NCBI RefSeq assembly: GCF_900114615.1
Contig: NZ_FOTS01000013.1
Span: forward strand, 62,001-126,000
Direction: 5' to 3'
From: Pelosinus propionicus DSM 13327
Lineage (GTDB): Bacteria; Bacillota; Negativicutes; DSM-13327
DNA length: 64,000 bases
Shown: in pieces, positions 38,355-47,830 of the stretch
How the letters are laid out: each line of letters begins with the position of its first letter
How positions within the stretch are numbered: the first letter of the stretch is position 1
Notes under the pieces: generated by a model
Told to the model about the DNA's origin: nothing
Database searches by the model: none
Seen by the model: the letters and a program-made list of their open reading frames with translations, nothing else
Translations under genes and position numbers: made by a program

Positions 38355-39323
38355 AGACTTAAAAAGATTGAGATCTTGAAGTACCATTTCTTTAACGATT
38401 TCTTCTAACCTAATTTTAGGACGCCATCCTAAGTCCTGGTAGATTTTAGAGGCATCTCCGAGTAAAGGGACTTGTTCGCTGGGGCGAAAAAAATTACTGT
38501 TGATCTCTAAATAGTTCGTATAATCAAGCCCTACAAATGAAAAGGCAATTGCTAATAAGTCACGGACAGTATGGGGAATACCAGTGGCAATAATATAATC
38601 TTTGGCTCCCAAAGGGTTATTAAGCATCATCCACATCGCTTCTACATATTCGGGAGCATAGCCCCAATCCCGAATCGCATCGACATTTCCTAATTGAATG
38701 TGGTTTTCCAGTTTTAATAGTATTTTAGCAGCTGCAGATGTAATTTTTCTTGAAACAAAGGCTGGATTACGACGTGGGGATTCATGGTTATAACAATAAC
38801 CTGTGCAGGCGTATAAGCCGTGATGCTCTCGATAATTCTTTACGACATAGTGGCTGGCTAATTTTGATATTCCATAGATCGAGCGAGGATTGAAGCGAGT
38901 ACCTTCTGTTTGAGGTGATAGTTCAGCATTACCAAAAAGTTCACTAGAACCAGCAAAGTAAAATCGGCATTGAGGCACCAATTCTTTTATGCTAGAAAGA
39001 AAATAATGTGTTGGATTTAAATTCGTAGCAAGAATGGAAGCTTCATCTTCGAAAGAATAACTTACAAAGCTAGCGGCTGCAAGATGATAGCATTCGTCAG
39101 GTTTTACAGCATCGATTAATTTATAGATGGATAAATGATTATTCAATGAACAGATGTGCAAGGTAATCCGATCAGAAATATCTTTCAGAAAAAAAAGCTT
39201 TTGATGGTTTTCCATACTGGATTGCCGGATCACACCGTGAACTTGGTAACCTTTTGCTAGTAAGAGTTCTGCTAAATAGGAACCATCCTGTCCGCTAATA
39301 CCTGTAATAAGGGCTTTCTTCAT
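38352..39323 (-). CDS. Second GDP-mannose 4,6-dehydratase-like NDP-sugar dehydratase
   Basis: 323 aa, from ATG at 39323 (site GGTGGG 8 bases upstream; ATG 39329 also possible). SDR with GISGQDGSYLAELLLAKG, YGISKLASHYVVKNYREHHG and NHESPRRNPAFVSRKI. It is clearly GMD-like but divergent from and shorter than the gmd at 32303. It could act on another NDP-hexose or supply a different GDP-deoxysugar. Transcribed with the downstream part of the opposite-strand pair 39340-41292. Confidence 0.82.
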   Translation of the reverse strand: MKKALITGISGQDGSYLAELLLAKGYQVHGVIRQSSMENHQKLFFLKDISDRITLHICSLNNHLSIYKLIDAVKPDECYHLAAASFVSYSFEDEASILATNLNPTHYFLSSIKELVPQCRFYFAGSSELFGNAELSPQTEGTRFNPRSIYGISKLASHYVVKNYREHHGLYACTGYCYNHESPRRNPAFVSRKITSAAAKILLKLENHIQLGNVDAIRDWGYAPEYVEAMWMMLNNPLGAKDYIIATGIPHTVRDLLAIAFSFVGLDYTNYLEINSNFFRPSEQVPLLGDASKIYQDLGWRPKIRLEEIVKEMVLQDLNLFKS

Positions 39324-39339
39324 AACCATCCCACCAATA

Positions 39340-41292
39340 TTAATTCATTCTATATTCAATGCTAGTTGAAGTTTTCTCAATTAGATCAAGGATATAATTA
39401 TTCAAATAACCAAGATAAATTTCATTTGCTTGCGGCGGTAAAGAAAAATGTTTCATCATTTCTAATGCGAGAGATTTCCAAGAAGCAATCGAATAGTTGC
39501 TAGGATGTATAATATGATAACAAATAGGAGTTGTTACTTTTTTTACTGACAGTTTAGCCAATAACGGAATTAAGGGCATCCAGTAATCCCACCATGGCAA
39601 GCCAATACAGAATTTTGCAGGGGGATATTGCTGAATAAAACTTCGGTCAAAGAAGAAATAGTCAAATCCTTTATAAAAAATGCCATTGCTAATTTTATCA
39701 AAAGATTCGACATCAAGGCGCGGGCCAAAAACCAGTGAGTCTGTTGCTTCTATATTCATGAATGCAGGAAGATCTTTTTTGAAAAAATGAATATCGGAGT
39801 TGACGATACCGCATATCCGATTCTCCCTTGCAGCAAAATACGCTAAAATATCATCGATATAGATATAAGGTTTACCATAGGTCTCTCTGGCATCTCTTTT
39901 AGCTGCAACAAATTCAATATTAGGGAAATAAGGTTGGATTGTATTTATTTCAGCCTGAGAGTTTATCGATACCACATTGAAACCAGAATGCATCCAGCTT
40001 TCGATTGCTTTTTTTTGTGTGGAAATATCTTTACCTGGTGCCAGAGAAGTAGCAATGGTTATTTTATCATGATGAAATGAGCTATGAGAGAACGTGGTGT
40101 TTTGTACCGGAGAACGATAGATTTCTCTAGCTGCCATGATGAACTGACAAAATTGCCAATTAAAATTAGTAATTTTCGCATTATATTCTAATTTAGATTC
40201 GTTTTCCTTTAAAAGATCAGGTCCAGGGTTCGTTGTTGGCAGTAATAATGATATTTTATTTGCTAAATCCTCTGCATCTGTTCTTGCAAAGTAGGTGCCA
40301 TAACCTTCTTCTTCATGTATGGGCAGATCGGATAAAATAATGTCTTTTCCTAATAATTGGCATTCTTGTATAATCAGACTCAAGCCCTCGAATAAGGAAG
40401 GCTGCACTACGAATAAACTGCGGCGCATAAGTTGCATTTGATCATGACGGGGAATCAGGCCAAGAATATGAATATGCTCTTTGAGATTAAGAACCTGAAT
40501 GTACTCCTGTAATTTATTAAAATAATTAGGGTTGCGATAATCGGTTGTTGATCCGGTGCATACTAGGTGAATTTCTTGACCTCTACTTTGCAAAATAGCT
40601 AACGCTTTAAATAAGACGGGATGATTTTTATGCATCCAGAATTGATTGGAGCATAATATAAATCGATCAGGTATTTTATATTTTGCTTGGATTTGATAAG
40701 GATCGCCTGTATACCATTCCTTTTTTGGATGAACAGGAAATGGTAATACCAGGGGAGTGGCGGGCGAGGATGGATATAGTTGCAAAAAATCTTTTTTTGC
40801 ATCATTGCTGGTGAACAATACCACAGGAGAGTTGTCGGCAATTTTTTGAAATAAAGTATTCCGTTTTGTAATTTCAGTAGCCGAAAAAAGTTGAGGCAGA
40901 TAATGATGCTGAAAGTCTGGTATCCATGGTATTGCAGGATAGCCAGGATACAATTCTGAGTTTATTGGTAGCATTAAATCAATATTATGGAAGAGGTGGT
41001 CTGTAGAGACATAATGGATAATTGGATGGTTAATTAAGTCTTTTGCTGTATCTATATTTGTACCTACATAAATTAAACCGTCGATTAATGGAAAAAGATG
41101 CTCATGGAGAGGGATTAAATCATACAAAGTCAAACATTCTAAATTTTCATCATTCATCACGAGAAAAAGTTGTGGGCGATTCTCTTCAGATAGCTGCGCA
41201 ACAGAGCTAATAATTGATTCTACTACCGTAACACCTGCATACCAGTATTTGCTTCCTATCATAGGTAGGCCTATGCGTATATTTTTAAGCAT
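39340..41292 (-). CDS. GT4-type glycosyltransferase fused to a C-terminal NSD-motif domain
   Basis: 650 aa. Residues 1-about 380 are a GT-B fold transferase: FILCSNQFWMHKNHPVLFKAL and PSLFEGLSLIIQE (donor-binding ExxxxxxxE type). From about residue 409 a second domain starts ITIATSLAPGKD and contains CGIVNSDIHFFK, a possible DxD-like site. That domain occurs alone in the protein at 47831. Two linked transferase activities are likely. It is co-directional with, and 16 bases upstream of, the second dehydratase. Confidence 0.8.
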   Translation of the reverse strand: MLKNIRIGLPMIGSKYWYAGVTVVESIISSVAQLSEENRPQLFLVMNDENLECLTLYDLIPLHEHLFPLIDGLIYVGTNIDTAKDLINHPIIHYVSTDHLFHNIDLMLPINSELYPGYPAIPWIPDFQHHYLPQLFSATEITKRNTLFQKIADNSPVVLFTSNDAKKDFLQLYPSSPATPLVLPFPVHPKKEWYTGDPYQIQAKYKIPDRFILCSNQFWMHKNHPVLFKALAILQSRGQEIHLVCTGSTTDYRNPNYFNKLQEYIQVLNLKEHIHILGLIPRHDQMQLMRRSLFVVQPSLFEGLSLIIQECQLLGKDIILSDLPIHEEEGYGTYFARTDAEDLANKISLLLPTTNPGPDLLKENESKLEYNAKITNFNWQFCQFIMAAREIYRSPVQNTTFSHSSFHHDKITIATSLAPGKDISTQKKAIESWMHSGFNVVSINSQAEINTIQPYFPNIEFVAAKRDARETYGKPYIYIDDILAYFAARENRICGIVNSDIHFFKKDLPAFMNIEATDSLVFGPRLDVESFDKISNGIFYKGFDYFFFDRSFIQQYPPAKFCIGLPWWDYWMPLIPLLAKLSVKKVTTPICYHIIHPSNYSIASWKSLALEMMKHFSLPPQANEIYLGYLNNYILDLIEKTSTSIEYRMN

Positions 41293-41763
41293 ATAATCCC
41301 TTCTTTATCATATTTTCATTTTTATCTTCTTATGTAGTATATTATTTTAGGCCTCTCTTGGTGCCTTACATGTGAAATGTATATAACTTATGTATAAAAA
41401 AATGTTAATCTGATAAATGGAATGTGATTTTAGCTCCCTTTAACTCATTGTACTTAACAGGCTAAAGAGTAGGATGATGCCATGAGTCGCTAGTGAAATG
41501 GTATAAAGGAACATCAGCTTCTTCATATGGGCATTCTATATTACAATAACAAATTTACAATATTATCCATGTTCGACACCTTTTTTTGTCAGTAGAATAT
41601 TATAAATTAAGTAAATCCGTTACAATAAGGTTTTAAATTATGTAGAGTAATTTGTGTAGTATGTGGGTAATTCCTGAATATCCTATTTGAGCTAGAGACA
41701 GTACAAGTAGACTCAAGTTATAAACAGGAGCCTGATAGTAAGAAAACTCGGAGGGGGGATGTT
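41293..41763. other. 471-bp divergent intergenic region
   Basis: A/T-rich region between the minus-strand pair and the plus-strand transferases. It must hold two divergent promoters, but no pair of -35/-10 boxes stands out with certainty and no ORF with a ribosome site is seen. GGAGGGGGG at 41750-41758 is the ribosome site of the next gene. Confidence 0.6.
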
Positions 41764-42438
41764 GTGAAGAAGATGTGCATTGTAAATTTTGCTACTGAGA
41801 CCGGTTGGTATAAGGGTGGTCAAATTCGGCTTTTGGAAAGTTTACATGCAGTTGGATATAAGGGGGACGTATTAACTTGGATTGGGGAAGAATCGTTAAA
41901 ATGCCCCTCTCATCAGCAAGTGCCATATGGATTCAAGACATACGCATTAGCAGAAGCATATTTTAAAGGGTATGAATTAGCCTTATTGCTTGATTGTTCC
42001 ATGGTAGCCATACAGCCGTTAGATAAAATTTTTAATCATATTGAAGAACATGGTCATTTTATACAGGATAGTGGGTATGATGTAGGTCAGTGGTGCTCTG
42101 ATGCGGCTTTAGGGACTCTTCAGATCACTAGGGAAGAGGCATTTTCTATTCGATGCTGCTCAGCAGGCTGTACGGGTTTAAATTTTAAAAACACTCGGTC
42201 AGTAGACTTTTTAAAGCAATGGCATGAAAAAGCGAATGATAATATTACGTTTATAGGTGCCTGGGATAATAAAGATGGGCAAGTTTCTACAGATAGCAGA
42301 GTACTAGGACATCGTCATGACCAGACAGCAGCTTCTGTACTTGCGCATAAACTAAATATGAAGATAATGCCTAGAGATTATTATTTTTCATACTATACTC
42401 CCCGCCATGAATCAATATGTATATTATGTTTGAGGTAG
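41764..42438 (+). CDS. Putative small glycosyltransferase-like protein
   Basis: 224 aa. ALLLDCSMVAIQPLDKIFNHI is typical of GT-A-like transferases in which the DxD position reads DCS. Late segments (VLAHKLNMKIMP) also fit. The C terminus ends shortly after YYFSYYTPRHES and may be shortened. GTG start after GGAGGGG. Donor and acceptor unknown. Confidence 0.6.
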   Translation: MKKMCIVNFATETGWYKGGQIRLLESLHAVGYKGDVLTWIGEESLKCPSHQQVPYGFKTYALAEAYFKGYELALLLDCSMVAIQPLDKIFNHIEEHGHFIQDSGYDVGQWCSDAALGTLQITREEAFSIRCCSAGCTGLNFKNTRSVDFLKQWHEKANDNITFIGAWDNKDGQVSTDSRVLGHRHDQTAASVLAHKLNMKIMPRDYYFSYYTPRHESICILCLR

Positions 42439-42482
42439 TATAGCATTAGCTTATAACCGGAATCTTCAAAGGGGGATATAAC

Positions 42483-43385
42483 ATGTTTGAACCCATCGTT
42501 ACAGTTTTGATGCCTGTGTATAATGGCGGTGCATATATTTCGCAAGCTATTGATAGTGTTCTTAGTCAAACCTTTCATAATTTTGAATTTTTAATTATAG
42601 ATGACGGCTCTACTGATAATTCTATAGCAGTTAGTAGTTCCTATCCGGATGGACGTATCCGCATTTTGAAGAATGATAAAAATCTTGGCATCTCTAAGGC
42701 TTTAAACATAGGCATACAGAATGCTAGAGGTAAATATATAGCCAGAATGGATTGTGACGATGTAAATGCAGCAGAACGATTCTATAAACAAGTGTTATTT
42801 ATGGAACAACATCCTGAAATTGGTGTCTGTGGATGCTGGGTTAATGCCATTGATGAAATGGGGAAAGGGCATTTATGGCGCTTTCCTATTGAGCCTGAAC
42901 AGATAAAATGCCAGTTGCTATTTTGTAACACGATGGCACACCCTTCTGTCATGCTGCGCCGAGATACTCTTGAAAAGACGGGAATTTATTATGATGCTTT
43001 GTTTCAGTATGCTCAGGATTATAAGTTATGGGTGGAATTAGCAAAAAAAATAGTACTCGCTAATATTCCTGAAGTTTTAGTAGCATACCGATTGCATTCT
43101 CATCAGTTAAGTGCAAAGAACTGGTGTGAAACCGTAAGTGAGCCTGATACAATAAAACGAGAACAATTACAGTTATTGGGCATTGTGCCGACAAAAGAAG
43201 AAATGGAGATACATCGGCAGCTTACTAATGCTAATTTGATGGTAACAAAAGAGTTTGTACAAAAGGCTGCTATATGGCTTTCGAAGATAGAGCAGGCGAA
43301 TCATGTTGCTGGTTGTTATCCTAGAATTCCATTTGCTCAAGTTGTTAACGATTATAGAGGCATAATTGGGTTAGTAGGCGATTAG
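42483..43385 (+). CDS. GT2 family glycosyltransferase (copy 1)
   Basis: 300 aa with the GT-A fold: VTVLMPVYNGGAYISQAI, IIDDGSTDNS, and the DxD motif in RMDCDD. The first about 220 residues closely match the gene at 44285; the C-terminal tails differ. No membrane anchor. AAAGGGGG precedes the ATG. Confidence 0.9.
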   Translation: MFEPIVTVLMPVYNGGAYISQAIDSVLSQTFHNFEFLIIDDGSTDNSIAVSSSYPDGRIRILKNDKNLGISKALNIGIQNARGKYIARMDCDDVNAAERFYKQVLFMEQHPEIGVCGCWVNAIDEMGKGHLWRFPIEPEQIKCQLLFCNTMAHPSVMLRRDTLEKTGIYYDALFQYAQDYKLWVELAKKIVLANIPEVLVAYRLHSHQLSAKNWCETVSEPDTIKREQLQLLGIVPTKEEMEIHRQLTNANLMVTKEFVQKAAIWLSKIEQANHVAGCYPRIPFAQVVNDYRGIIGLVGD

Positions 43386-43422
43386 TCTTCGTCTTCAATT
43401 AGCAAAGCAATCAGGAGGTATT

Positions 43423-44238
43423 ATGGTTATAGTACGGCTGTTAGGAGGTTTAGGCAATCAGCTTTTTCAGTATGCAATGGCTCGTAGAATTGCATATGAA
43501 CATCAAGTTCCTATCAAACTGGATGTATCTAGTTACGATATTTATAAATTGCGAACTTACCGATTGCATCATTTTAATATTATGGAGAATTTCGCTTCAG
43601 TAAAGGAAATAAATGATTTGATAGAAGCAGGAAAAATCGCTAAAGAACGTCAATTTTGTTTTGATGAACAAATGATGCATTTACCTGGAGACATATATTT
43701 AGATGGTTACTGGCAGTGCGAGAAATATTTTGAAAATGTTAGTAACTTGATTCGTCATGAATTCCAGCTAAAAGCAGCGCTAAGTGATCAGGACGAAGAA
43801 TTAATAAAAAAAATTAGGAATGTGCAGTCTATTAGTATACATGTACGCAGAGGAGATTATGTTTTTGATGAGTATAACCACCATATTCATGGTACGTGTT
43901 CATTGGAATATTATCATTTTTGTATAGAACAATTAGCAGCTGCTTTTGACAAGCCTAATTTTTTTGTATTTTCGGATGATAAACAATGGGTACAAGATCA
44001 TATTAAAGTGAAATATCCCATAACATTTGTAACCCACAACGACATTGACAAAGAGTATGCTGATTTATTTTTAATGAGTAATTGTAAGCATCATATTATC
44101 GCGAATAGTTCCTTTAGTTGGTGGGCAGCCTGGCTATGCACCTATGATAAAAAAAAGATTCTTTCACCTGCTAAATGGTTTCATAGTCACGATTATGATG
44201 GCAGAGATATTATTCCCAAAGGATGGTATCAGGTCTAA
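43423..44238 (+). CDS. GT11 alpha-1,2-fucosyltransferase
   Basis: 271 aa. RLLGGLGNQLFQYAMARR is the family opening and SIHVRRGDYV the GDP-fucose-binding motif; SNCKHHIIANSSFSWWAAWL is the last signature (SSFSWWAAWL). The substrate donor is supplied by gmd and fcl at 32303-34381. AGGAGG before the start. It sits between two paralogous GT2 genes. Confidence 0.94.
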   Translation: MVIVRLLGGLGNQLFQYAMARRIAYEHQVPIKLDVSSYDIYKLRTYRLHHFNIMENFASVKEINDLIEAGKIAKERQFCFDEQMMHLPGDIYLDGYWQCEKYFENVSNLIRHEFQLKAALSDQDEELIKKIRNVQSISIHVRRGDYVFDEYNHHIHGTCSLEYYHFCIEQLAAAFDKPNFFVFSDDKQWVQDHIKVKYPITFVTHNDIDKEYADLFLMSNCKHHIIANSSFSWWAAWLCTYDKKKILSPAKWFHSHDYDGRDIIPKGWYQV

Positions 44239-44284
44239 TAAAGTATCGTTGATTTATAACCACTAACTGTCAAGGAGGAATACA

Positions 44285-45190
44285 ATGTTTGAGCCGATAG
44301 TGACAGTTCTGATGCCTGTTTATAATGGCAGTCGATACCTTAGAGAAGCTATGGATAGCATTACTCGGCAAACCTTTTATGACTTTGAATTCTTAATCAT
44401 TAATGATGGTTCTGCGGATCATTCGAAGGATATTATTACTTCATACAAAGATGGACGTATTCGATTAATTGAAAATGAAAAAAATATTGGCATTTCTGCT
44501 TCCCTGAATAAAGGGATTGCGTTTGCGCGAGGGCGATATATAGCCAGGATGGACGGTGATGACATTAGTATGCCCGAACGCTTATATAAGCAAGTTCTGT
44601 TTATGGAAAGTCATCCTCAAATCGGTGTTTGCGGTAGTTGGGTTAAAACAATAGGAGAATGGTATCAAGGGCAATTATGGGAACTTTCTACAGAACCAGA
44701 GCAAATAAAATGTCAATTATTATTTACTACAAGCTTATCGCATCCATCCGTGCTGATTCGACGGGAAGTGTTAAAAAATACGGGATTAAGCTATAATGGT
44801 CGTTATAAATATGCTCAAGATTATAAATTATGGATGGAGCTGGCGAAGACAACACTATTAGCTAATATTCCGGAAGCTTTAGTGCAATATAGATTTAATG
44901 ATAATCAGGTAAGCACGAGATATCATCGTGAACAAATGCAAGAGGTTGATAGCATAAGGCTGGAGCAGCTGTATGCTTTAGGTATTGCTCCTACCTTGGC
45001 AGAGCTGGAAATTCACAGAAGAATTGCCTCAAATGCTGTGTTTGAAAATGAAGTCTTTTTGCAAATGGCAGATACATGGCTTAAAAAAATAGAAGAGAGA
45101 AATCAAATAGTAGAATATTATCCTAAAGCGGCATTAAGTCAGCTTCTTCATCGTTTCAAGGCTCGGTTGCACGAAAAAAGTGGCAACTAA
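44285..45190 (+). CDS. GT2 family glycosyltransferase (copy 2)
   Basis: 301 aa. VTVLMPVYNGSRYLREAM, IINDGSADHS and RMDGDD are the GT2 motifs. Strong similarity to the gene at 42483 over most of the length (for example EPEQIKCQLLF in both) shows a duplication. AAGGAGG precedes the ATG. A hairpin terminator follows. Confidence 0.9.
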   Translation: MFEPIVTVLMPVYNGSRYLREAMDSITRQTFYDFEFLIINDGSADHSKDIITSYKDGRIRLIENEKNIGISASLNKGIAFARGRYIARMDGDDISMPERLYKQVLFMESHPQIGVCGSWVKTIGEWYQGQLWELSTEPEQIKCQLLFTTSLSHPSVLIRREVLKNTGLSYNGRYKYAQDYKLWMELAKTTLLANIPEALVQYRFNDNQVSTRYHREQMQEVDSIRLEQLYALGIAPTLAELEIHRRIASNAVFENEVFLQMADTWLKKIEERNQIVEYYPKAALSQLLHRFKARLHEKSGN

Positions 45191-45204
45191 TGTATGCGAC
45201 GTGA

Positions 45205-45257
45205 TTACAATAAGGAAAAGAGGATTTGGCAGAAGCCAAATCCTTTATTTATTGTAA
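45205..45257 (+). terminator. Hairpin terminator after GT2 copy 2
   Basis: AGGATTTGGC pairs with GCCAAATCCT around AGAA; outer TTACAATAA pairs with TTATTGTAA. Confidence 0.8.
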
Positions 45258-45437
45258 GGGTGATAATTTTATGTTGCAGGGGAAAATCTTGTTTGCCATT
45301 TTACATAGTATGGGAACTATTCTCAATAACGGCTGCTTATGTCACCATTTTTTAGAATTCTGAATAACATAAACTAAGATGATAGATTTCAGAAATCGTT
45401 ATTTTGGATGATGTAAGAGAAGTTAAGGATGGTGCTT

Positions 45438-46778
45438 ATGAAAATTTGCATGATTGGAGTAGGCTATGTCGGCCTGGTAACAGGCACATGTTTTGCTGAT
45501 AAAGGGAATATAGTATGCTGTATTGATACAGATCAAGAAAAAATCAAGGCATTAAACTCTGGGATAATTCCTATCTATGAACCAGGGTTAAAGGACATGA
45601 TTTTAGACAATAAGCAGAATGGTCGATTAGAATTTAGTAGTGACTTACGCAATAGTATTGCGGATTCTTTATTGTGTTTTATTACGGTAGGTACGCCGCC
45701 TAATAAAGATGGATCAGCAGATTTGTCATATGTATTAAATGCTGCTCGTGAAATTGGTAAATGTATGGATAACTATTTGATTGTAGTTACTAAATCTACC
45801 GTTCCTGTCGGTACTACAGACGCGGTTAGAGATATGATTAATAGTGAATTAAAGGCTAGAGGCAAGGAGAAGTTAACATTTGATGTAGCTTCTAATCCTG
45901 AGTTTCTCAAAGAAGGAACTGCTGTTGCTGACTTTATGTGTCCTGATCGTATTGTGATTGGATGTGATAAGGGACCAATAGCTGTATGTATGAGAGAACT
46001 TTATAAACCTTTTGCTCATAGTGAGAATAAAATAATAACAATGGATATTAAGTCGGCTGAAATTACAAAATATGCGGCTAATGCTATGTTGGCAACTCGC
46101 ATTAGCTTTATGAATGAAATGGCTCAATTGTGTGATAAATTGGGCGGGGATATTGAGAATATTCGCAGGGGTATCGGCACAGATATGCGTATAGGCAGTC
46201 AGTTTTTATGCGCTGGTGTAGGTTATGGCGGTTCTTGCTTTCCTAAGGATGTTAATGAATTAATTCATACTGGTCAAAAAAATGGATTTGAGATGGCGAT
46301 AGCCAGTGCAGTGCATAAAGTCAATGAAGGGCAAAAAAAATATTTTGTTGATATGATTAAGAAGAAGTTAAGTGATAATCTTCAAGGCAAAAAGATTGCT
46401 GTATGGGGATTGGCGTTTAAAGCCCAAACGGATGACATGCGAGAAGCCCCTTCTTTGATGATTATTGAAGAACTTCTTAAAATGGGGGGGCAGATTGCTG
46501 TATACGATCCGGAAGCTATGGAGCAGGCAAAACAGGCTTTAAAGAAGGAGAATCATAAGATAGAGTATGCCAATGACATGATGAGAGCGGTTGCTCATGC
46601 GGATGTGTTAGTCTTGATCACTGATTGGCAGGAGTTTAGAGAAGTTGATTTAGATCAGTTGAAGAAAGTTATGAGGCAGCCTGTTATTTTTGATGGACGC
46701 AACCAATTTGATCCTTTAGAAATGGTAAAGCATGGTTTTCGATATTATTGCATAGGGAGAAATTGCTATGGCAAATAA
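45438..46778 (+). CDS. ugd: UDP-glucose 6-dehydrogenase
   Basis: 446 aa, makes UDP-glucuronate. N-terminal [19 protein letters not shown], catalytic cysteine in GGSCFPKDV, and [10 protein letters not shown]. The start is ATG 45438; an ATG at 45429 overlaps the likely ribosome site AAGG (45425-45428). It overlaps uxs by 11 bases, so the UDP-xylose branch is tightly coupled. Confidence 0.95.
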   Translation: MKICMIGVGYVGLVTGTCFADKGNIVCCIDTDQEKIKALNSGIIPIYEPGLKDMILDNKQNGRLEFSSDLRNSIADSLLCFITVGTPPNKDGSADLSYVLNAAREIGKCMDNYLIVVTKSTVPVGTTDAVRDMINSELKARGKEKLTFDVASNPEFLKEGTAVADFMCPDRIVIGCDKGPIAVCMRELYKPFAHSENKIITMDIKSAEITKYAANAMLATRISFMNEMAQLCDKLGGDIENIRRGIGTDMRIGSQFLCAGVGYGGSCFPKDVNELIHTGQKNGFEMAIASAVHKVNEGQKKYFVDMIKKKLSDNLQGKKIAVWGLAFKAQTDDMREAPSLMIIEELLKMGGQIAVYDPEAMEQAKQALKKENHKIEYANDMMRAVAHADVLVLITDWQEFREVDLDQLKKVMRQPVIFDGRNQFDPLEMVKHGFRYYCIGRNCYGK

Positions 46779-47709
46779 GCGAATCTTGGTCACAGGTGGT
46801 GCAGGTTTTATTGGTTCCCATTTATGTAAAAAACTTTTAGATAAGGGGCATGAAGTAATTTGCCTAGACAATTACTTTACAGGTTTCAAAGCAAATATTG
46901 AGGGCTTATTAAATCATCCGCTTTTTAGGATCATTCAGCAAGATATAATCGATCCATTAGATCTTGAGGTCGATCAGATCTATAACTTTGCTTGTCCTGC
47001 TAGTCCCCTGCATTATCAGCACGATCCGATAAAGACGCTGAAAACCAGTATACAGGGAACGATTAATATATTAGATTTAGCACAGAAAAATCAAGCCAGA
47101 GTACTTCATGCGTCAACGTCAGAAATATATGGAGACCCCCTTGTCCACCCCCAGAAGGAGGAATATTGGGGTAATGTAAATCCTATTGGAGTGCGAAGCT
47201 GCTATGATGAAGGTAAACGCTGTGCTGAAACTTTATGCTATGACTATTATCGTGCTCATGATTTAGATATTAAAGTAATACGCATATTTAATACGTATGG
47301 CCCTAATATGCATATCGATGATGGGCGGGTTGTAAGTAATTTTATTGTTCAGGCTTTAAGAGGTGAAGAAATTACTATTTATGGAGATGGAAAACAGACT
47401 AGAGCATTTTGCTATATTGATGATCTAATTGATGGGATTCTTAGAATGATGGAAACTAAGAAAGAATCTTTTGCTCCGGTAAATTTAGGAAATCCAGAAG
47501 CATTTTCCATTCTTGAACTAGCTGAAAAAGTAATAAGACTTACTGGTTCAGCATCGAAATTGATTTTTAAATCACTTCCTGAGGATGATCCTCGGCAGCG
47601 TTGTCCGGATATTAAATTAGCGGAAGCAAAAATTAATTGGAAACCTCGAATACGTTTAGACGATGGTCTGCAAGAGACGATAGCTTATTTTAAAAAGGTG
47701 TTAGGATAA
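46768..47709 (+). CDS. uxs: UDP-glucuronate decarboxylase (UDP-xylose synthase)
   Basis: 313-aa [44 protein letters not shown] and [11 protein letters not shown] are the UXS signatures, with catalytic Tyr and Lys in YDEGK. Its start overlaps the ugd end, so UDP-glucose is turned to UDP-xylose by the pair. Confidence 0.93.
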   Translation: MANKRILVTGGAGFIGSHLCKKLLDKGHEVICLDNYFTGFKANIEGLLNHPLFRIIQQDIIDPLDLEVDQIYNFACPASPLHYQHDPIKTLKTSIQGTINILDLAQKNQARVLHASTSEIYGDPLVHPQKEEYWGNVNPIGVRSCYDEGKRCAETLCYDYYRAHDLDIKVIRIFNTYGPNMHIDDGRVVSNFIVQALRGEEITIYGDGKQTRAFCYIDDLIDGILRMMETKKESFAPVNLGNPEAFSILELAEKVIRLTGSASKLIFKSLPEDDPRQRCPDIKLAEAKINWKPRIRLDDGLQETIAYFKKVLG

Positions 47710-47739
47710 ACAATTTTGTATAGTAGTAAAAGCGCAGAT

Positions 47740-47795
47740 GACCAAGCCACTCTTAATTTCCATCTTTAAAGGTGGAAATTAAGAGTGGCTTGGTC
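47740..47795. repeat. Near-perfect 56-bp palindrome after uxs
   Basis: The left half GACCAAGCCACTCTTAATTT... is complementary to the right half over 28 bp with one T/G mismatch. There is no U-run, so it is not a typical terminator. It lies 30 bases after the uxs stop and 35 bases before the next start. Confidence 0.8.
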
Positions 47796-47830
47796 CCTAG
47801 AGTTATTCAATGAAAGACGGGAGGAAGGGT

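Noticed and set aside
41293-41763. Sigma-28 or sigma-54 promoter in the divergent region
   Set aside because: TAAAGAGT is followed by GCCATGAG at the wrong spacing; no convincing box pair.
45271-45363. 30-aa ORF (start ATG with AAGGGTG upstream) between GT2 copy 2 and ugd
   Set aside because: Short, no recognisable segment, no terminator or conservation evidence; a possible leader peptide only.
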